Source of the DNA: Alphaproteobacteria bacterium
GTDB taxonomy: Bacteria; Pseudomonadota; Alphaproteobacteria; DSM-16000; Inquilinaceae
NCBI GenBank assembly: GCA_028281925.1
Contig: JANQIX010000102.1
Span: 1-48,350 of the forward strand
Length of the DNA: 48,350 bases
Direction of reading: 5' to 3'
Below the pieces are notes generated by a model. It was not told where the DNA came from. It searched no databases and saw only the letters and a list, made by a program, of their open reading frames with translations. The position numbers and the translations under genes were made by a program. This document shows positions 1-8,619 of the stretch, piece by piece; the stretch's first letter is position 1, and each line of letters opens with the position of its first letter.

Positions 1-1647
1 GAAGAGCGCAGCATGCCGGGCCTGCTGAGCATCCTGGTCAGCTGGTTCCCGATGCTGTTGCTGATCGCGGTGTGGATCTTCTTCATGCGCCAGATGCAGT
101 CGGGCGGCGGCAAGGCGATGGGCTTCGGCAAATCGAAGGCCAAGTTGCTGACAGAGCGTCAGGGTCGCGTCACCTTCGACGATGTCGCCGGCGTGGACGA
201 GGCGAAGGCGGAACTGGAAGAGATCGTGGAGTTCCTGAAGGATCCGCAGAAGTTCCAGCGTCTCGGCGGCAAGATTCCCAAGGGCGTGCTGCTTGTCGGC
301 CCACCCGGAACGGGTAAGACCTTGATCGCGCGCGCCGTGGCCGGCGAGGCCAACGTTCCGTTCTTCACCATCTCCGGCTCGGATTTCGTCGAGATGTTCG
401 TGGGCGTCGGCGCCAGCCGCGTGCGCGACATGTTCGAGCAGGGCAAGAAGAACGCGCCCTGCATCATCTTCATCGACGAAATCGATGCCGTCGGCCGCCA
501 TCGCGGCGCCGGTCTTGGCGGCGGCAATGACGAACGCGAGCAGACGCTGAACCAGCTGCTGGTCGAAATGGACGGCTTCGAGGCGAATGAAGGCGTGATC
601 CTGATTGCCGCCACCAACCGCCCCGACGTGCTGGACCCCGCGCTGCTGCGCCCCGGCCGCTTCGACCGTCAGGTCGTCGTGCCGAACCCGGACATCATCG
701 GCCGCACCAAGATCCTGAAGGTGCATATGCGCAAGGTGCCGCTAGCGCCGGATGTCGACCCGAAGGTGGTGGCGCGCGGCACGCCCGGCTTTTCCGGCGC
801 CGATCTTGCCAACTTGGTGAATGAGGCGGCGTTGCTGGCCGCACGGCGCGGCAAGCGCGTTGTGGGGCAGGACGAATTTGAAGCGGCGCGCGACAAGGTG
901 ATGATGGGCGCCGAGCGCCGCTCGATGGTGCTCTCGAACGAAGAGAAAGAGCTGACCGCTTGGCACGAAGCGGCGCACGCGGTCGTAGCCCTGCACGAGC
1001 CCTCGGCCGACCCGATCCACAAGGCAACCATCATCCCGCGCGGCCGCGCCCTGGGCTTGGTCCAGCGGCTTCCGGAAGATGACCGATATGCCTATTCCAA
1101 AGACTGGCTGATGGCGTCTCTGTCGATCGCGCTTGCCGGCCGCCTCGGCGAGGAGATCCTGCGCGGTCCCGACCGCGTCACCAATGGTGCCACCAGCGAC
1201 ATTCAGATGGTCACCCGGCTTGCGACCGACATGGTCACCAAATGGGGCATGAGCGAGAAGCTCGGCATGCTGCAATACGCCTCGCCCGAGCAGGAGGTCT
1301 TCCTCGGCCACTCGGTCACCCAGCACAAGACCATGTCGGAGGCGACGGCCGAAGTGGTCGACGCGGAGATCCGCCTGCTGATCGATCAATCCTACGCACG
1401 CGCGCGGCGGATTCTGGATGACCACCGGGACGAGTTGGAGACCGTGGCTAAGGCGCTGCTGGAGTACGAGACACTCTCCGGCGACGAGCTGAAGGCTCTG
1501 CTGCGCGGTGAAGAGATCGTGCGGCCGGAGCCAGACGACATCGCGCCACCGCCGCCGAAGCCGAAAAAGACGGGCCGCCGCCGCTCGTCGGTCCCCACGG
1601 GCGGAACGTCTGGCGGCCTGGATCCGGAACCGCAGCCCGGCACCTGA
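1..1647 (+). CDS. ftsH: FtsH ATP-dependent zinc metalloprotease (5' end outside window)
   Basis: Membrane-anchored AAA+ protease that unfolds and degrades membrane and cytosolic substrates. The frame is open from base 1, so the first transmembrane helix and the periplasmic domain lie outside the window; this is a window-edge truncation, not a mutation. Visible in order: the second membrane helix (about the first 30 residues, ending FFMRQMQ), Walker A GPPGTGKT (bases 298-321), Walker B IIFIDEID, the second region of homology with RPGRFDR, the zinc-binding HEAAH (964-978), and the downstream GATSD whose Asp is the probable third zinc ligand. The C-terminus is a Pro/Lys-rich tail, as is usual for the family. 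folP follows after 22 bases, the conserved proteobacterial ftsH-folP-glmM order, so they are probably co-transcribed. Confidence 0.98.
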   Translation, partial: EERSMPGLLSILVSWFPMLLLIAVWIFFMRQMQSGGGKAMGFGKSKAKLLTERQGRVTFDDVAGVDEAKAELEEIVEFLKDPQKFQRLGGKIPKGVLLVGPPGTGKTLIARAVAGEANVPFFTISGSDFVEMFVGVGASRVRDMFEQGKKNAPCIIFIDEIDAVGRHRGAGLGGGNDEREQTLNQLLVEMDGFEANEGVILIAATNRPDVLDPALLRPGRFDRQVVVPNPDIIGRTKILKVHMRKVPLAPDVDPKVVARGTPGFSGADLANLVNEAALLAARRGKRVVGQDEFEAARDKVMMGAERRSMVLSNEEKELTAWHEAAHAVVALHEPSADPIHKATIIPRGRALGLVQRLPEDDRYAYSKDWLMASLSIALAGRLGEEILRGPDRVTNGATSDIQMVTRLATDMVTKWGMSEKLGMLQYASPEQEVFLGHSVTQHKTMSEATAEVVDAEIRLLIDQSYARARRILDDHRDELETVAKALLEYETLSGDELKALLRGEEIVRPEPDDIAPPPPKPKKTGRRRSSVPTGGTSGGLDPEPQPGT

Positions 1648-1669
1648 CCGGTCGCAACCGGCACGCCCC

Positions 1670-2755
1670 ATGCCGACGCATGACGTCCTTCCGGCCTCGC
1701 CCGACCTTCGGGCGGGCGACCGCCTTTATCTAAGCCCCGCTGCGTTGGATCGGTCCTGCGGACTTCCGCTCGCCGGTGGCCCCCTGCGCTTCTCCGCAAT
1801 ACACGTGATCGTGCGGCGGCCGGCGGGCATCGAGCGGGCCGTGGTCACCGTCGACCAGCTTGGCGCCTGGGGCGTTACGCACGGCCTTGTCTCTGAGCTT
1901 GCACAGCGTATCGATCGCCTGACACGGGCCCGGTCGCCGATAGGCTCTCTTCCTCTCGACCACCCGCTGATCATGGGCATCATCAACGTGACGCCCGACA
2001 GCTTCTCCGATGGCGGGCAGTTCTTTGATGTGGACGTCGCCGTCGAGCACGGGCTGTCGCTGTGGCGCGCGGGCGCCGACATACTGGATGTCGGCGGAGA
2101 GTCCACACGCCCAGGCGCAAGCCCGATCTCGGCGGACGATGAAGTTGCCAGGGTTCTGCCAGTGATACGACGCCTGGCCGAGGCGGGCGCGCTCGTCTCC
2201 GTGGACACGCGCAATGCCGCCGTCATGTCGGCGTCCATCGACGCAGGCGCGCGGGCCATCAACGACGTAACGGCGCTGACAGGCGACGCGGAAAGCCTTG
2301 CAGTCGCCGCGGCCTCGAATCTGCCAGTCATTCTGATGCACATGCAGGGTGATCCGCGGACCATGCAGCAGGCGCCCCGCTATACCGACGTTGCGCTCGA
2401 CATCTATGACTACCTGGAAGCGCGCCTCGAAGATTGCCGGCACGCCGGCATTCCGGACGACAGGCTGGTGATCGATCCGGGAATCGGTTTCGGCAAGACG
2501 CTGGAGCACAATCTCGCGGTGCTGGACCGATGTGCCCTCTTCCACGGTCTTGGATGCCCGGTGATGATTGGGGCCTCACGCAAGAGTTTCATCGCAAAGG
2601 CCAGCCAGGGCGAATCGGCCGAGCATCGCCTTCCGGGATCGCTTGCCGCAGCCCAGGCTGCGCTCGACCGCGGGGTCCAGCTTCTGCGCGTTCACGACGT
2701 GGCGGAGACTGCCCAGGCGCGGGCAATCTGGCAGGGCATCGGGGCTGCTGCCTGA
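1670..2755 (+). CDS. folP: Dihydropteroate synthase
   Basis: Condenses 6-hydroxymethyl-dihydropterin pyrophosphate with p-aminobenzoate in folate synthesis (cytosolic TIM barrel). From the ATG at 1670 the protein has 361 residues, longer than the usual 270-290 because of an N-terminal extension of about 90 residues that contains no recognised domain. The DHPS signatures are intact: GIINVTPDSFSDGG, DVGGESTRPGA, SVDTRN, HMQGDPRTMQ, DPGIGFGKT, GASRKSFI and a terminal RVHDV. The same frame is open further upstream into ftsH, but those residues are the out-of-frame ftsH tail, so 1670 is preferred. It lies between ftsH and glmM in the usual order. Confidence 0.96.
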   Translation: MPTHDVLPASPDLRAGDRLYLSPAALDRSCGLPLAGGPLRFSAIHVIVRRPAGIERAVVTVDQLGAWGVTHGLVSELAQRIDRLTRARSPIGSLPLDHPLIMGIINVTPDSFSDGGQFFDVDVAVEHGLSLWRAGADILDVGGESTRPGASPISADDEVARVLPVIRRLAEAGALVSVDTRNAAVMSASIDAGARAINDVTALTGDAESLAVAAASNLPVILMHMQGDPRTMQQAPRYTDVALDIYDYLEARLEDCRHAGIPDDRLVIDPGIGFGKTLEHNLAVLDRCALFHGLGCPVMIGASRKSFIAKASQGESAEHRLPGSLAAAQAALDRGVQLLRVHDVAETAQARAIWQGIGAAA

Positions 2756-2830
2756 GACCTGCGCACCGACGAAAGGCCCGGGTTGCCGGTGTCGTTGCCA
2801 AGGCGGCTTCGTTGGGCGTATGACGCCCGA

Positions 2831-4210
2831 ATGACTCGCAAGCTTTTCGGAACCGACGGGATCCGTGGCACCGCCAACACGGAACCAATGACGGCGGCCA
2901 CCGCCCTTAAGGTGGCCATGGCCACGGCCGCCCGCCTGCGCCGCGGCAACCACCGCCACCACGTCGTCATCGGCAAGGACACGCGCCTTTCCGGCTATAT
3001 GCTTCAGCCGGCGCTCACCTCGGGCTTCATCTCCATGGGCGTCGACGTCACGCTGATCGACCCGCTGCCGACGCCGGCCGTGGCCATGTTGACGCGGTCG
3101 CTCAGGGCCGATATCGGCGTCATGGTCTCCGCCTCGCACAACCCGTTCTACGACAACGGCATCAAGCTGTTCGGCCCGGACGGCTACAAGCTGTCCGATG
3201 AAGAGGAAGCGGAGATCGAGGCACAGGTCAGCGCCGGCCTGGACGGGCATTTCCCGGCGGCGCGGGATCTCGGCCGCGCCCGCCGCCTGGACGATGCGCC
3301 GGGCCGCTACATCGAGTTCGTGAAGAGCACGTTCCCGCGTGGCCTCAGGCTGGATGGCCTGAAGATCGTGGTCGATTGCGCCCATGGCGCCGCCTACAAG
3401 GTGGCCCCCACCGTGCTTTGGGAATTGGGCGCGGAAGTCGTCCCGATCGGTGTGCAACCGGACGGGCTGAACATCAACGACGAGTGCGGTGCGACGGCGA
3501 CCAGCGCCATGCGCGCGGCCGTCCTGACTCACGGCGCCGATCTGGGGGTATCGCTGGACGGCGATGCCGACCGGCTGATCCTGGCCGACGAACGCGGCGT
3601 TGAGATCGATGGCGACCAGGTGATGGGCCTGATCGCGGGCAGCTGGCATGCCAGCGGCAAGCTGCGCGGCGGCGGGGTTGTCGCGACCATCATGTCGAAC
3701 CTGGGGCTGGAACGCCATCTCACCGGACTGGAGCTGGCGCTGCACCGCACGGCTGTCGGCGACCGCTATGTGGTGGAGCACATGCGCGAACACGGCCTGA
3801 ACGTCGGCGGCGAGCAGTCCGGCCATATCGTGTTGAACGATTATACGACCACCGGTGACGGATTGATCGCCGCACTGCAGGTCCTCGCCGTCATTCAGCA
3901 ATCGGGGCGCCCGACCAGCGAAGTCTGCAGCGTCTTCGAAAGGGTCCCGCAACGGCTGACCAATGTCCGATATCGGCGCTCCGATGGCCGGACGAACCCG
4001 CTGGACGCGCAGGCGGTCAAGCAGGCAATCGCGGATGCTCAGTCCGAGCTCGGATCCACCGGCCGGCTCGTCATTCGCAAATCGGGAACTGAGCCGGTCA
4101 TCCGCGTGATGGCCGAAGGCGACGACGGTTCCCTGGTGGACAGCGTTGTGGCGTCCGTCGTCGATGCCATCAAGGCCTGCGCGGACCCTGTCCCCGCGGT
4201 GGCGGATTAG
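2831..4210 (+). CDS. glmM: Phosphoglucosamine mutase
   Basis: Interconverts glucosamine-6-phosphate and glucosamine-1-phosphate on the route to UDP-GlcNAc for peptidoglycan and LPS. The 459-residue protein begins MTRKLFGTDGIRG, the canonical family N-terminus, which fixes the start at 2831. The phosphoserine loop is VSASHNPFYDNGIK, the metal-binding loop is SLDGDADR, the sugar-binding segment is GGEQSGH, and the C-terminal phosphate-binding loop is RKSGTEPVIRVM. Together with glmS (29098) and glmU (27710) in this window it completes the dedicated UDP-GlcNAc pathway. The stop codon directly touches an inverted-repeat element (4211-4510), so the native 3' end and terminator may have been replaced by that element. 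Confidence 0.97.
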   Translation: MTRKLFGTDGIRGTANTEPMTAATALKVAMATAARLRRGNHRHHVVIGKDTRLSGYMLQPALTSGFISMGVDVTLIDPLPTPAVAMLTRSLRADIGVMVSASHNPFYDNGIKLFGPDGYKLSDEEEAEIEAQVSAGLDGHFPAARDLGRARRLDDAPGRYIEFVKSTFPRGLRLDGLKIVVDCAHGAAYKVAPTVLWELGAEVVPIGVQPDGLNINDECGATATSAMRAAVLTHGADLGVSLDGDADRLILADERGVEIDGDQVMGLIAGSWHASGKLRGGGVVATIMSNLGLERHLTGLELALHRTAVGDRYVVEHMREHGLNVGGEQSGHIVLNDYTTTGDGLIAALQVLAVIQQSGRPTSEVCSVFERVPQRLTNVRYRRSDGRTNPLDAQAVKQAIADAQSELGSTGRLVIRKSGTEPVIRVMAEGDDGSLVDSVVASVVDAIKACADPVPAVAD

Positions 4211-4510
4211 GGTCTGTAGACATTCATAGCCCCAACACCGCACTTTAAGCCCTCCCCCTTGATGGGGGAGGGTTGGGTGGGGGTGATCGTGCCGTTCCAA
4301 ACCGGGTACGTAGGTAACGTTTCAGCCCAGCAACATGAGCAACAGGTCTCGAAGATGGCCGGGGAGGACCCGGCGATGCCATGGAGAGAGACCGGTACCA
4401 TGGATGAGCGTATAGGCCTGTATGGGCGGCGAGGAGAGCGTTGCGGCGCCGTCATCCCCACTCGAACCCTCCCCCATCAAGGGGGAGGGACTTCTGAATG
4501 TCGACAGACC
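4211..4510. repeat. MITE-like element with terminal inverted repeats
   Basis: About 300 bases between glmM and the GNAT gene. The left end GGTCTGTAGACATTCATAG (4211-4229) is matched, inverted and with a few mismatches, by the right end at 4491-4510. Just inside each end is a C/G-rich self-complementary block, CCCTCCCCCTTGATGGGGGA (4250-4269) on the left and its inverted copy (4468-4488) on the right. No credible gene lies between. The organisation resembles a non-autonomous miniature transposable element or REP-like unit. No clear target duplication was found. It may also end glmM transcription. Confidence 0.6.
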
Positions 4511-4542
4511 GCTAGCCGGCTATTGTCGGAGGCCACCCGGCG

Positions 4543-5064
4543 ATGACACGTGATGGCCGGATCAAAGAGCGTGGCCAGAACGCGGACAAAGCAGCCATTC
4601 GTCCGGCCGACGGCGCCACTGACCTAGCTGTCGTCAGAGACCTGTTCCTCGAATACGGCCAGTCTCTGGGCTTCTCGCTGTGTTTCCAGGGTTTTGACGA
4701 GGAACTGGCATCGCTGCCGGGCAAGTATGCACCGCCTGGAGGCTTGATCCTTCTTGCGGAAACGGCTGGCCGGGCCATTGGCTGTGTGGCCCTGCGGCCA
4801 CTTGACGAGGCCGGCGTCTGTGAAATGAAGCGCCTCTATATCCGCCCGGACGCGCGCAAGCTGGGTGTCGGACGACGCCTTGCCGAAGTGATCGTCGAGA
4901 CCGGCGGCAGGCTCGGCTACGATGCCATGCGCCTGGACACCCTGCCGATCATGCAGACGGCCATTGCCCTCTACCGCAATCTCGGCTTCACAGAGATCGC
5001 CCCCTACTATGACAACCCGATCGACGGGGCGCTGTATCTGGAGAAGCGATACCGGCACGGCTGA
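4543..5064 (+). CDS. GNAT family N-acetyltransferase
   Basis: Probable acetyl-CoA dependent N-acetyltransferase of 173 residues, the normal size for a single GNAT domain. The acetyl-CoA pyrophosphate loop is seen as ARKLGVGRRLAE (motif A, about residues 105-116), preceded by the strand EMKRLYIRP and followed by the ALYRNLGFTEI segment typical of motif B. The acceptor cannot be told from the sequence. The gene stands alone downstream of the inverted-repeat element, with no close partner. The ATG at 4543 has no strong Shine-Dalgarno sequence. Confidence 0.88.
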   Translation: MTRDGRIKERGQNADKAAIRPADGATDLAVVRDLFLEYGQSLGFSLCFQGFDEELASLPGKYAPPGGLILLAETAGRAIGCVALRPLDEAGVCEMKRLYIRPDARKLGVGRRLAEVIVETGGRLGYDAMRLDTLPIMQTAIALYRNLGFTEIAPYYDNPIDGALYLEKRYRHG

Positions 5065-5402
5065 CCCGGGCGGTGTCTCGCCATCGGGCCTTGAGACTCC
5101 GGGACGTCACCTGGGATACGAATGGGTGATCCCGGAAGGACCGGTCTGCATCGTGGAAATTGAAGTCCCCGGCAGCGGCCTACTAAATTGTCGCGCAGTT
5201 TGCCGATGGCCCTTGAAACAGCCTTGCTGCGTCGCCGAAGTATGATATGGAATGGCCTCACTAAGGAATGAGCACACCGAACAAAGAAATCGGAAACGGT
5301 GTGATGACCGACACAGCTCCGTCGTCTGGCAAGGCCTATGTTGGTCTCATGAAGTCAACGGCAGGCACCCACAGGGGGCCAGGGATCGAGGAGGATGACA
5401 AA
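5065..5402. other. Intergenic stretch without a convincing gene
   Basis: A 338-base gap between the GNAT gene and the small lipoprotein. It holds a short inverted repeat around 5112-5135 (GGGAT...ATCCC) and a TATGAT hexamer at 5241-5246 that could be a -10 element, though no well-spaced -35 was found. A frame upstream of and continuous with the lipoprotein is open from about 5268 but lacks coding character. Confidence 0.5.
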
Positions 5403-5666
5403 ATGACTAAGGTTGCCGGAAAGCTGACCATTGCCGTCGCTGGCGCCTTTCTGCTCGCAGCGTGCGCCGGGTCGGGCGGCGCGAGCCGGGGCTGCACGAC
5501 ACAGAATTCTGCCGCGGGTGCGGGCATCGGCGCCGCGGGCGGCGCGGCCATCGGCCTCCTGGCCGGCGGCACGACCGGTGCGATCGCCGGTGGCCTGCTG
5601 GGTGGCGCGACGGGTGCTGTCGCCGGCTCGCAGGTGGGCTGCACGGATAGCGGCTACAGCTACTGA
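5403..5666 (+). CDS. Small glycine-zipper lipoprotein
   Basis: An 87-residue predicted lipoprotein. The start at 5403 is fixed by a strong Shine-Dalgarno GAGGAGG (5388-5394) eight bases upstream and by the signal peptide that follows, ending in the lipobox LLAAC with the acylated Cys near residue 20. The mature part is dominated by a Gly/Ala-rich glycine-zipper segment (GAAGGAAIGLLAGG and GGLLGGATGAVAG) of the kind found in OmpA-/SlyB-/YMGG-like envelope lipoproteins. A role in the outer membrane is inferred only from this. A hairpin terminator candidate follows the stop codon. Confidence 0.8.
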   Translation: MTKVAGKLTIAVAGAFLLAACAGSGGASRGCTTQNSAAGAGIGAAGGAAIGLLAGGTTGAIAGGLLGGATGAVAGSQVGCTDSGYSY

Positions 5667-5690
5667 TCGTCGAAATGACGGATCGCTGGC

Positions 5691-5714
5691 GAAGCGGGGC
5701 CTCGGCTCCGCTTC
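5691..5714 (+). terminator. Intrinsic terminator candidate after the small lipoprotein
   Basis: GAAGCGGGGC, loop CTCG, GCTCCGCTTC: a 10-bp stem with one G-U pair, followed by the moderately T-rich GTCTTGATT. It sits 24 bases after the lipoprotein stop codon. Confidence 0.55.
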
Positions 5715-5916
5715 GTCTTGATTCGTCTCACCAGCCCCAGACCGACCGCATCAAATCTTCGGGATGGCCGGTTTCCGCGCCGTAACCGCGTCGCGCAAGG
5801 CAAATGCCTGTATCGAGGCAGCCGGCCGTGCTATTGACGACGCGCCGACCGCATGGCGTCTTGATATCGGCAGTGGTCGTCATTCCAATGCACAACTCAA
5901 GTCGGGACACAGACTT

Positions 5917-6474
5917 ATGGACTGGCTTCGCTCGCTGTTGATCTGCGTGATCGTCTCCACCGGCGTGGCTGCATGTGGCACCACCAGTGACGACACGCCC
6001 GAGACGGCCTCTGCCGCAGCAACGGCATCGGCGATCACGCCCTTTGCCGGCTATTGGGTCGGCGCCACCGAGGCCGGGCAGGAGGTCGAACGGTCGGCAT
6101 CCGTGCTTATCGAAGAAGGCCTCGACCAGCAGTTCACGGTAACCTGGCGCAATCTCGAGGCTCCGGAAGGTGCCGCAGCTTTGGCCGAGCGAGATTCCAC
6201 GCTGGTGTTCTTGCCCGGCGACGAATCGGGGACTTGGCAATCGACCAACTCCGGCGAGGTCGCCGACGGCGATATCCGCGCATGGGCGGTCGTCGATCCA
6301 GCCGATACGCTGGTCGTGAACATCGAGACGATGACCGCCGATGGCGCCGTTGAACGTCAGACCTACACCCGTCAGGTCGCTGGCGACGAGATGCAGCTGG
6401 ACTATGTCCGCCGCGTCAACAATGTCGAGACCCGCACGCTGAGGGGCACCTACATACGCGCCAGCGACGGCTGA
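5917..6474 (+). CDS. Predicted lipoprotein of unknown function
   Basis: A 185-residue protein that starts MDWLRSLLICVIV and has a lipobox GVAAC, so a lipid-anchored envelope location is likely. The remainder is a soluble, probably beta-rich domain with no motif I recognise (for example AGYWVGATEAGQE near the N-terminus and TLRGTYIRASDG at the C-terminus), reminiscent in general pattern of small lipocalin-like domains, but this is weak. The frame is open about 150 bases further upstream, but only the start at 5917 places the signal peptide correctly. No partner gene is evident: the next gene is convergent. Confidence 0.72.
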   Translation: MDWLRSLLICVIVSTGVAACGTTSDDTPETASAAATASAITPFAGYWVGATEAGQEVERSASVLIEEGLDQQFTVTWRNLEAPEGAAALAERDSTLVFLPGDESGTWQSTNSGEVADGDIRAWAVVDPADTLVVNIETMTADGAVERQTYTRQVAGDEMQLDYVRRVNNVETRTLRGTYIRASDG

Positions 6475-6546
6475 GATCCGGTCACCCGGCCGGATTGGAT
6501 CGCTCGTGTGGTCCGACCCGGCCGGGATCAACGCCGTGGCGGGTTG

Positions 6547-7587
6547 TCAGGCCGCGATCGTCGGGTCGGCCGAAACGCGGACAAGCAACTTGCCGAAATT
6601 GCGCCCTTCCAGAAGGCCTGTGAAGGCGCCCGGCGCAGCTTCCAGACCTTCGACGATGTCTTCGCGATAGCGCACGCTGCCGGATCTCAGCCATCCGGCC
6701 ATGGTTTCCAGAAATTCCGCTTCGTGCTGGCGGAAGTCGAAGACGATGAAACCTCGGACGGTAAGCCGCTTCACCAGGATCTGGCGCATCAGCCGGGGAA
6801 TGCGGTCGGGGCCCTCAGGCAGAGACGTGGCATTGTAGTGGGCGATCAAACCGCAGACGGGGATCCGGGCGAAATCGTTCAACAGGCCCATCACCGCATC
6901 GAACACAGGCCCGCCCACATTCTCGAAATAGACATCGATCCCATCGGGGCAGGCCTCCTTCAGGGCTGACCGGAAGTCCGCCTCTCGATGATCGATACAG
7001 GCGTCGAACCCAAGCTCGCCGGTGACATAGCTGCATTTCTCCGGCCCGCCGGCCACGCCGACCACGCGACACCCCAGGGTCCGGCCGATCTGCCCCACTG
7101 CTGAGCCGACGGCACCGGATGCGGCGGCCACGACCAGGGTCTCCCCCCGCTGCGGCCTGCCAATCTCTTTCAGTCCGACATAGGCCGTCATGCCGGGCAT
7201 GCCCATGACGCCAAGGGCCGTCGAGATCGGGGCGGCCGACGGATCCAGTCGGCGTAAGGCATCGGGTCCGGCCGCCCAATAGTCCTGCCAGCCACCGGCG
7301 CCGAGAACGAGATCCCCTTCGGAAAACGCATCGCTGCGCGACTCGACCACCTGCCCTACCGTACCGCCGACCATCGTCTCGCCTATGCTGACGGACGGCG
7401 CATAGGAAGGCGCATCCATCATGCGCCCGCGCATATAAGGATCGAGGGAGAGGTAGATCGTCCGGCACAGCACCTCTCCGGTCACTGGCCCAGTGACCGG
7501 CGCCTGCTCCAGTCGGAGATCATCGGGTGCCGGCGCGCCTTCCGGGCGCGCGGCGAGCACGACACGGCGATTGATGGCGTTGTTCAT
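6547..7587 (-). CDS. NADP-dependent medium-chain oxidoreductase (CurA/leukotriene-B4-dehydrogenase family)
   Basis: A zinc-independent medium-chain dehydrogenase/reductase that reduces alpha,beta-unsaturated ketones or aldehydes with NADPH. It has 346 residues, close to E. coli CurA. Visible features are the YLSLDPYMRGRM motif near residue 50, the nucleotide-binding AASGAVGSAVGQIG around residues 150-165, and the C-terminal MRQILVKRLTVRGFIVFD segment of this subgroup. The start at 7587 follows AGGATAATCTC, and upstream frame residues are not family-like. The gene is divergent from a small 71-residue gene. The natural substrate is unknown. Confidence 0.93.
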   Translation of the reverse strand: MNNAINRRVVLAARPEGAPAPDDLRLEQAPVTGPVTGEVLCRTIYLSLDPYMRGRMMDAPSYAPSVSIGETMVGGTVGQVVESRSDAFSEGDLVLGAGGWQDYWAAGPDALRRLDPSAAPISTALGVMGMPGMTAYVGLKEIGRPQRGETLVVAAASGAVGSAVGQIGRTLGCRVVGVAGGPEKCSYVTGELGFDACIDHREADFRSALKEACPDGIDVYFENVGGPVFDAVMGLLNDFARIPVCGLIAHYNATSLPEGPDRIPRLMRQILVKRLTVRGFIVFDFRQHEAEFLETMAGWLRSGSVRYREDIVEGLEAAPGAFTGLLEGRNFGKLLVRVSADPTIAA

Positions 7588-7722
7588 GAGATTATCCTGT
7601 TGCGTAACAAGAGGCCGCGTGCGGATGACTTTCGCCGACAACATGGCATAATCGCCGCCGCGCGACCAAGATGGCGGCCCCGGGGGCCCTCTTGGACGAG
7701 CGCCCTTTCCAACGAGGATAGA

Positions 7723-7938
7723 ATGGTGCGGCGGAAAACGGTGGAGGTCGGCCAACAGTACCGGCAGGCCGATGCGTCCTGGCTTGTCTGGGAGGTCGTA
7801 GAGCTATTCCGCGACAGCCGCGGACATCCGCATGCGCACATCCAGGCCGCGCGAAACCTGGGAGAAACGCGGGCGATCGCGTGCGCCGTCCTGCAGGATC
7901 CCAGGCGTTATCGACTGCTGCGCAAGGAAGACCAGTGA
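7723..7938 (+). CDS. Small conserved-looking protein of unknown function
   Basis: A 71-residue basic protein beginning MVRRKTVEVGQQYRQ. The pattern GQQYRQ, then WEVVELFRDSRGHPHAHI, then a closing DPRRYRLL resembles a short uncharacterised alphaproteobacterial family I have seen only as hypothetical; no function is known to me. The start at 7723 has GAGGATA upstream. The frame is open further upstream into the divergent promoter, but the extra residues are Arg/Pro-rich and not convincing. It has no signal peptide or membrane helix, so it is probably cytosolic. Confidence 0.65.
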   Translation: MVRRKTVEVGQQYRQADASWLVWEVVELFRDSRGHPHAHIQAARNLGETRAIACAVLQDPRRYRLLRKEDQ

Positions 7939-7995
7939 CCGCGTGAGGCCCCGTTGCCGCGGCAATACGGCACACGGCAAGGCAGCATCGCCCCG

Positions 7996-8502
7996 TCAGA
8001 ATCGGCGATACGACATGTGCTCGAAATAGCTTCGTTCCAGCTCTCGCAAGACGGCGACGGCTTCGCCGACTCGCTCACGCAGACCCGGGCGTTCCAGGAA
8101 TTGCCTAGCATTCATGGAATCGCTGGCATTCAGCCGGTCGCGCAGGACCCGCCCACGCTCCGTCAGCTTCAGTCGGCTCATCCGTCGGTCCCTCTGCGAC
8201 CGCGTCTGCTCCAGATATCCGCACTCTGACAGCTTGCGGATATTGTAGGTGGCCGTGGATGAAAGATGGTAGCCGCGGTCCAGCAGGTCCCGCAGTTCCA
8301 CTTCCCCGTCTCCCATCTCCGCAAGCATCAGCGCCTGGACCGGCGTGATGGCGTCGTCGCCGGCCTCGCTCAACGTAAGCCGTACGATGTCCAGATAGCG
8401 GCGGTGCAGCCGTTCGCAAAGGCGCGTCAGCTCGGCATAGGCCGCATCGATTCCCGGTCCGGCCGGATCTTCCGTCGGTGCTTGTTCGGCCTCGGACGTC
8501 AT
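7996..8502 (-). CDS. MarR-family winged-helix transcriptional regulator
   Basis: A 168-residue protein with the helical dimerisation segment, then the winged-helix core. The recognition region is LRDLLDRGYHLSSTATYNIRKL (bridged here only in part: RGYHLSSTATYNIRKL), followed by the wing QTRSQRDRRMSRLKLTERG, typical of MarR proteins. The start at 8502 is chosen because residues encoded further upstream lack family character. It lies downstream of and on the same strand as two tadE-like genes, 117 bases away, and converges with the 71-residue gene. Its targets and ligand cannot be read from the sequence. Confidence 0.85.
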   Translation of the reverse strand: MTSEAEQAPTEDPAGPGIDAAYAELTRLCERLHRRYLDIVRLTLSEAGDDAITPVQALMLAEMGDGEVELRDLLDRGYHLSSTATYNIRKLSECGYLEQTRSQRDRRMSRLKLTERGRVLRDRLNASDSMNARQFLERPGLRERVGEAVAVLRELERSYFEHMSYRRF

Positions 8503-8619
8503 GGCGACGACGGTACCGGAAACGGCGCGTGGATCAAAGGCCACGACGTGTCTTACCCATTCGGATGGCGACGGCAACCAGCGCCGCGTAGCCGATTCAG
8601 CAGGGGCCCAGACATCGGT

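Noticed and set aside
1..1647. A truncated FtsH lacking its first helix
   Set aside because: The frame runs off base 1, so the truncation is due to the window boundary.
742..1671. Long antisense frame opposite ftsH
   Set aside because: Shadow of ftsH codon usage; no domain or ribosome-binding site.
4250..4270. The CCCTCCCCC...GGGGGAGGG block as an ordinary glmM terminator
   Set aside because: An inverted copy lies 220 bases away inside longer terminal repeats, so the whole 300-base unit is better described as an element; terminator action may be secondary.
2576..4300. A very long open frame on the minus strand across folP and glmM
   Set aside because: It is fully antisense to two well-identified genes and is open only because of high GC content and third-position bias; its residues are His/Arg/Gln/Ala-rich without domains.
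5268..5402. Longer N-terminus for the small lipoprotein
   Set aside because: It would bury the signal peptide and lipobox; the internal ATG at 5403 has a strong ribosome-binding site.
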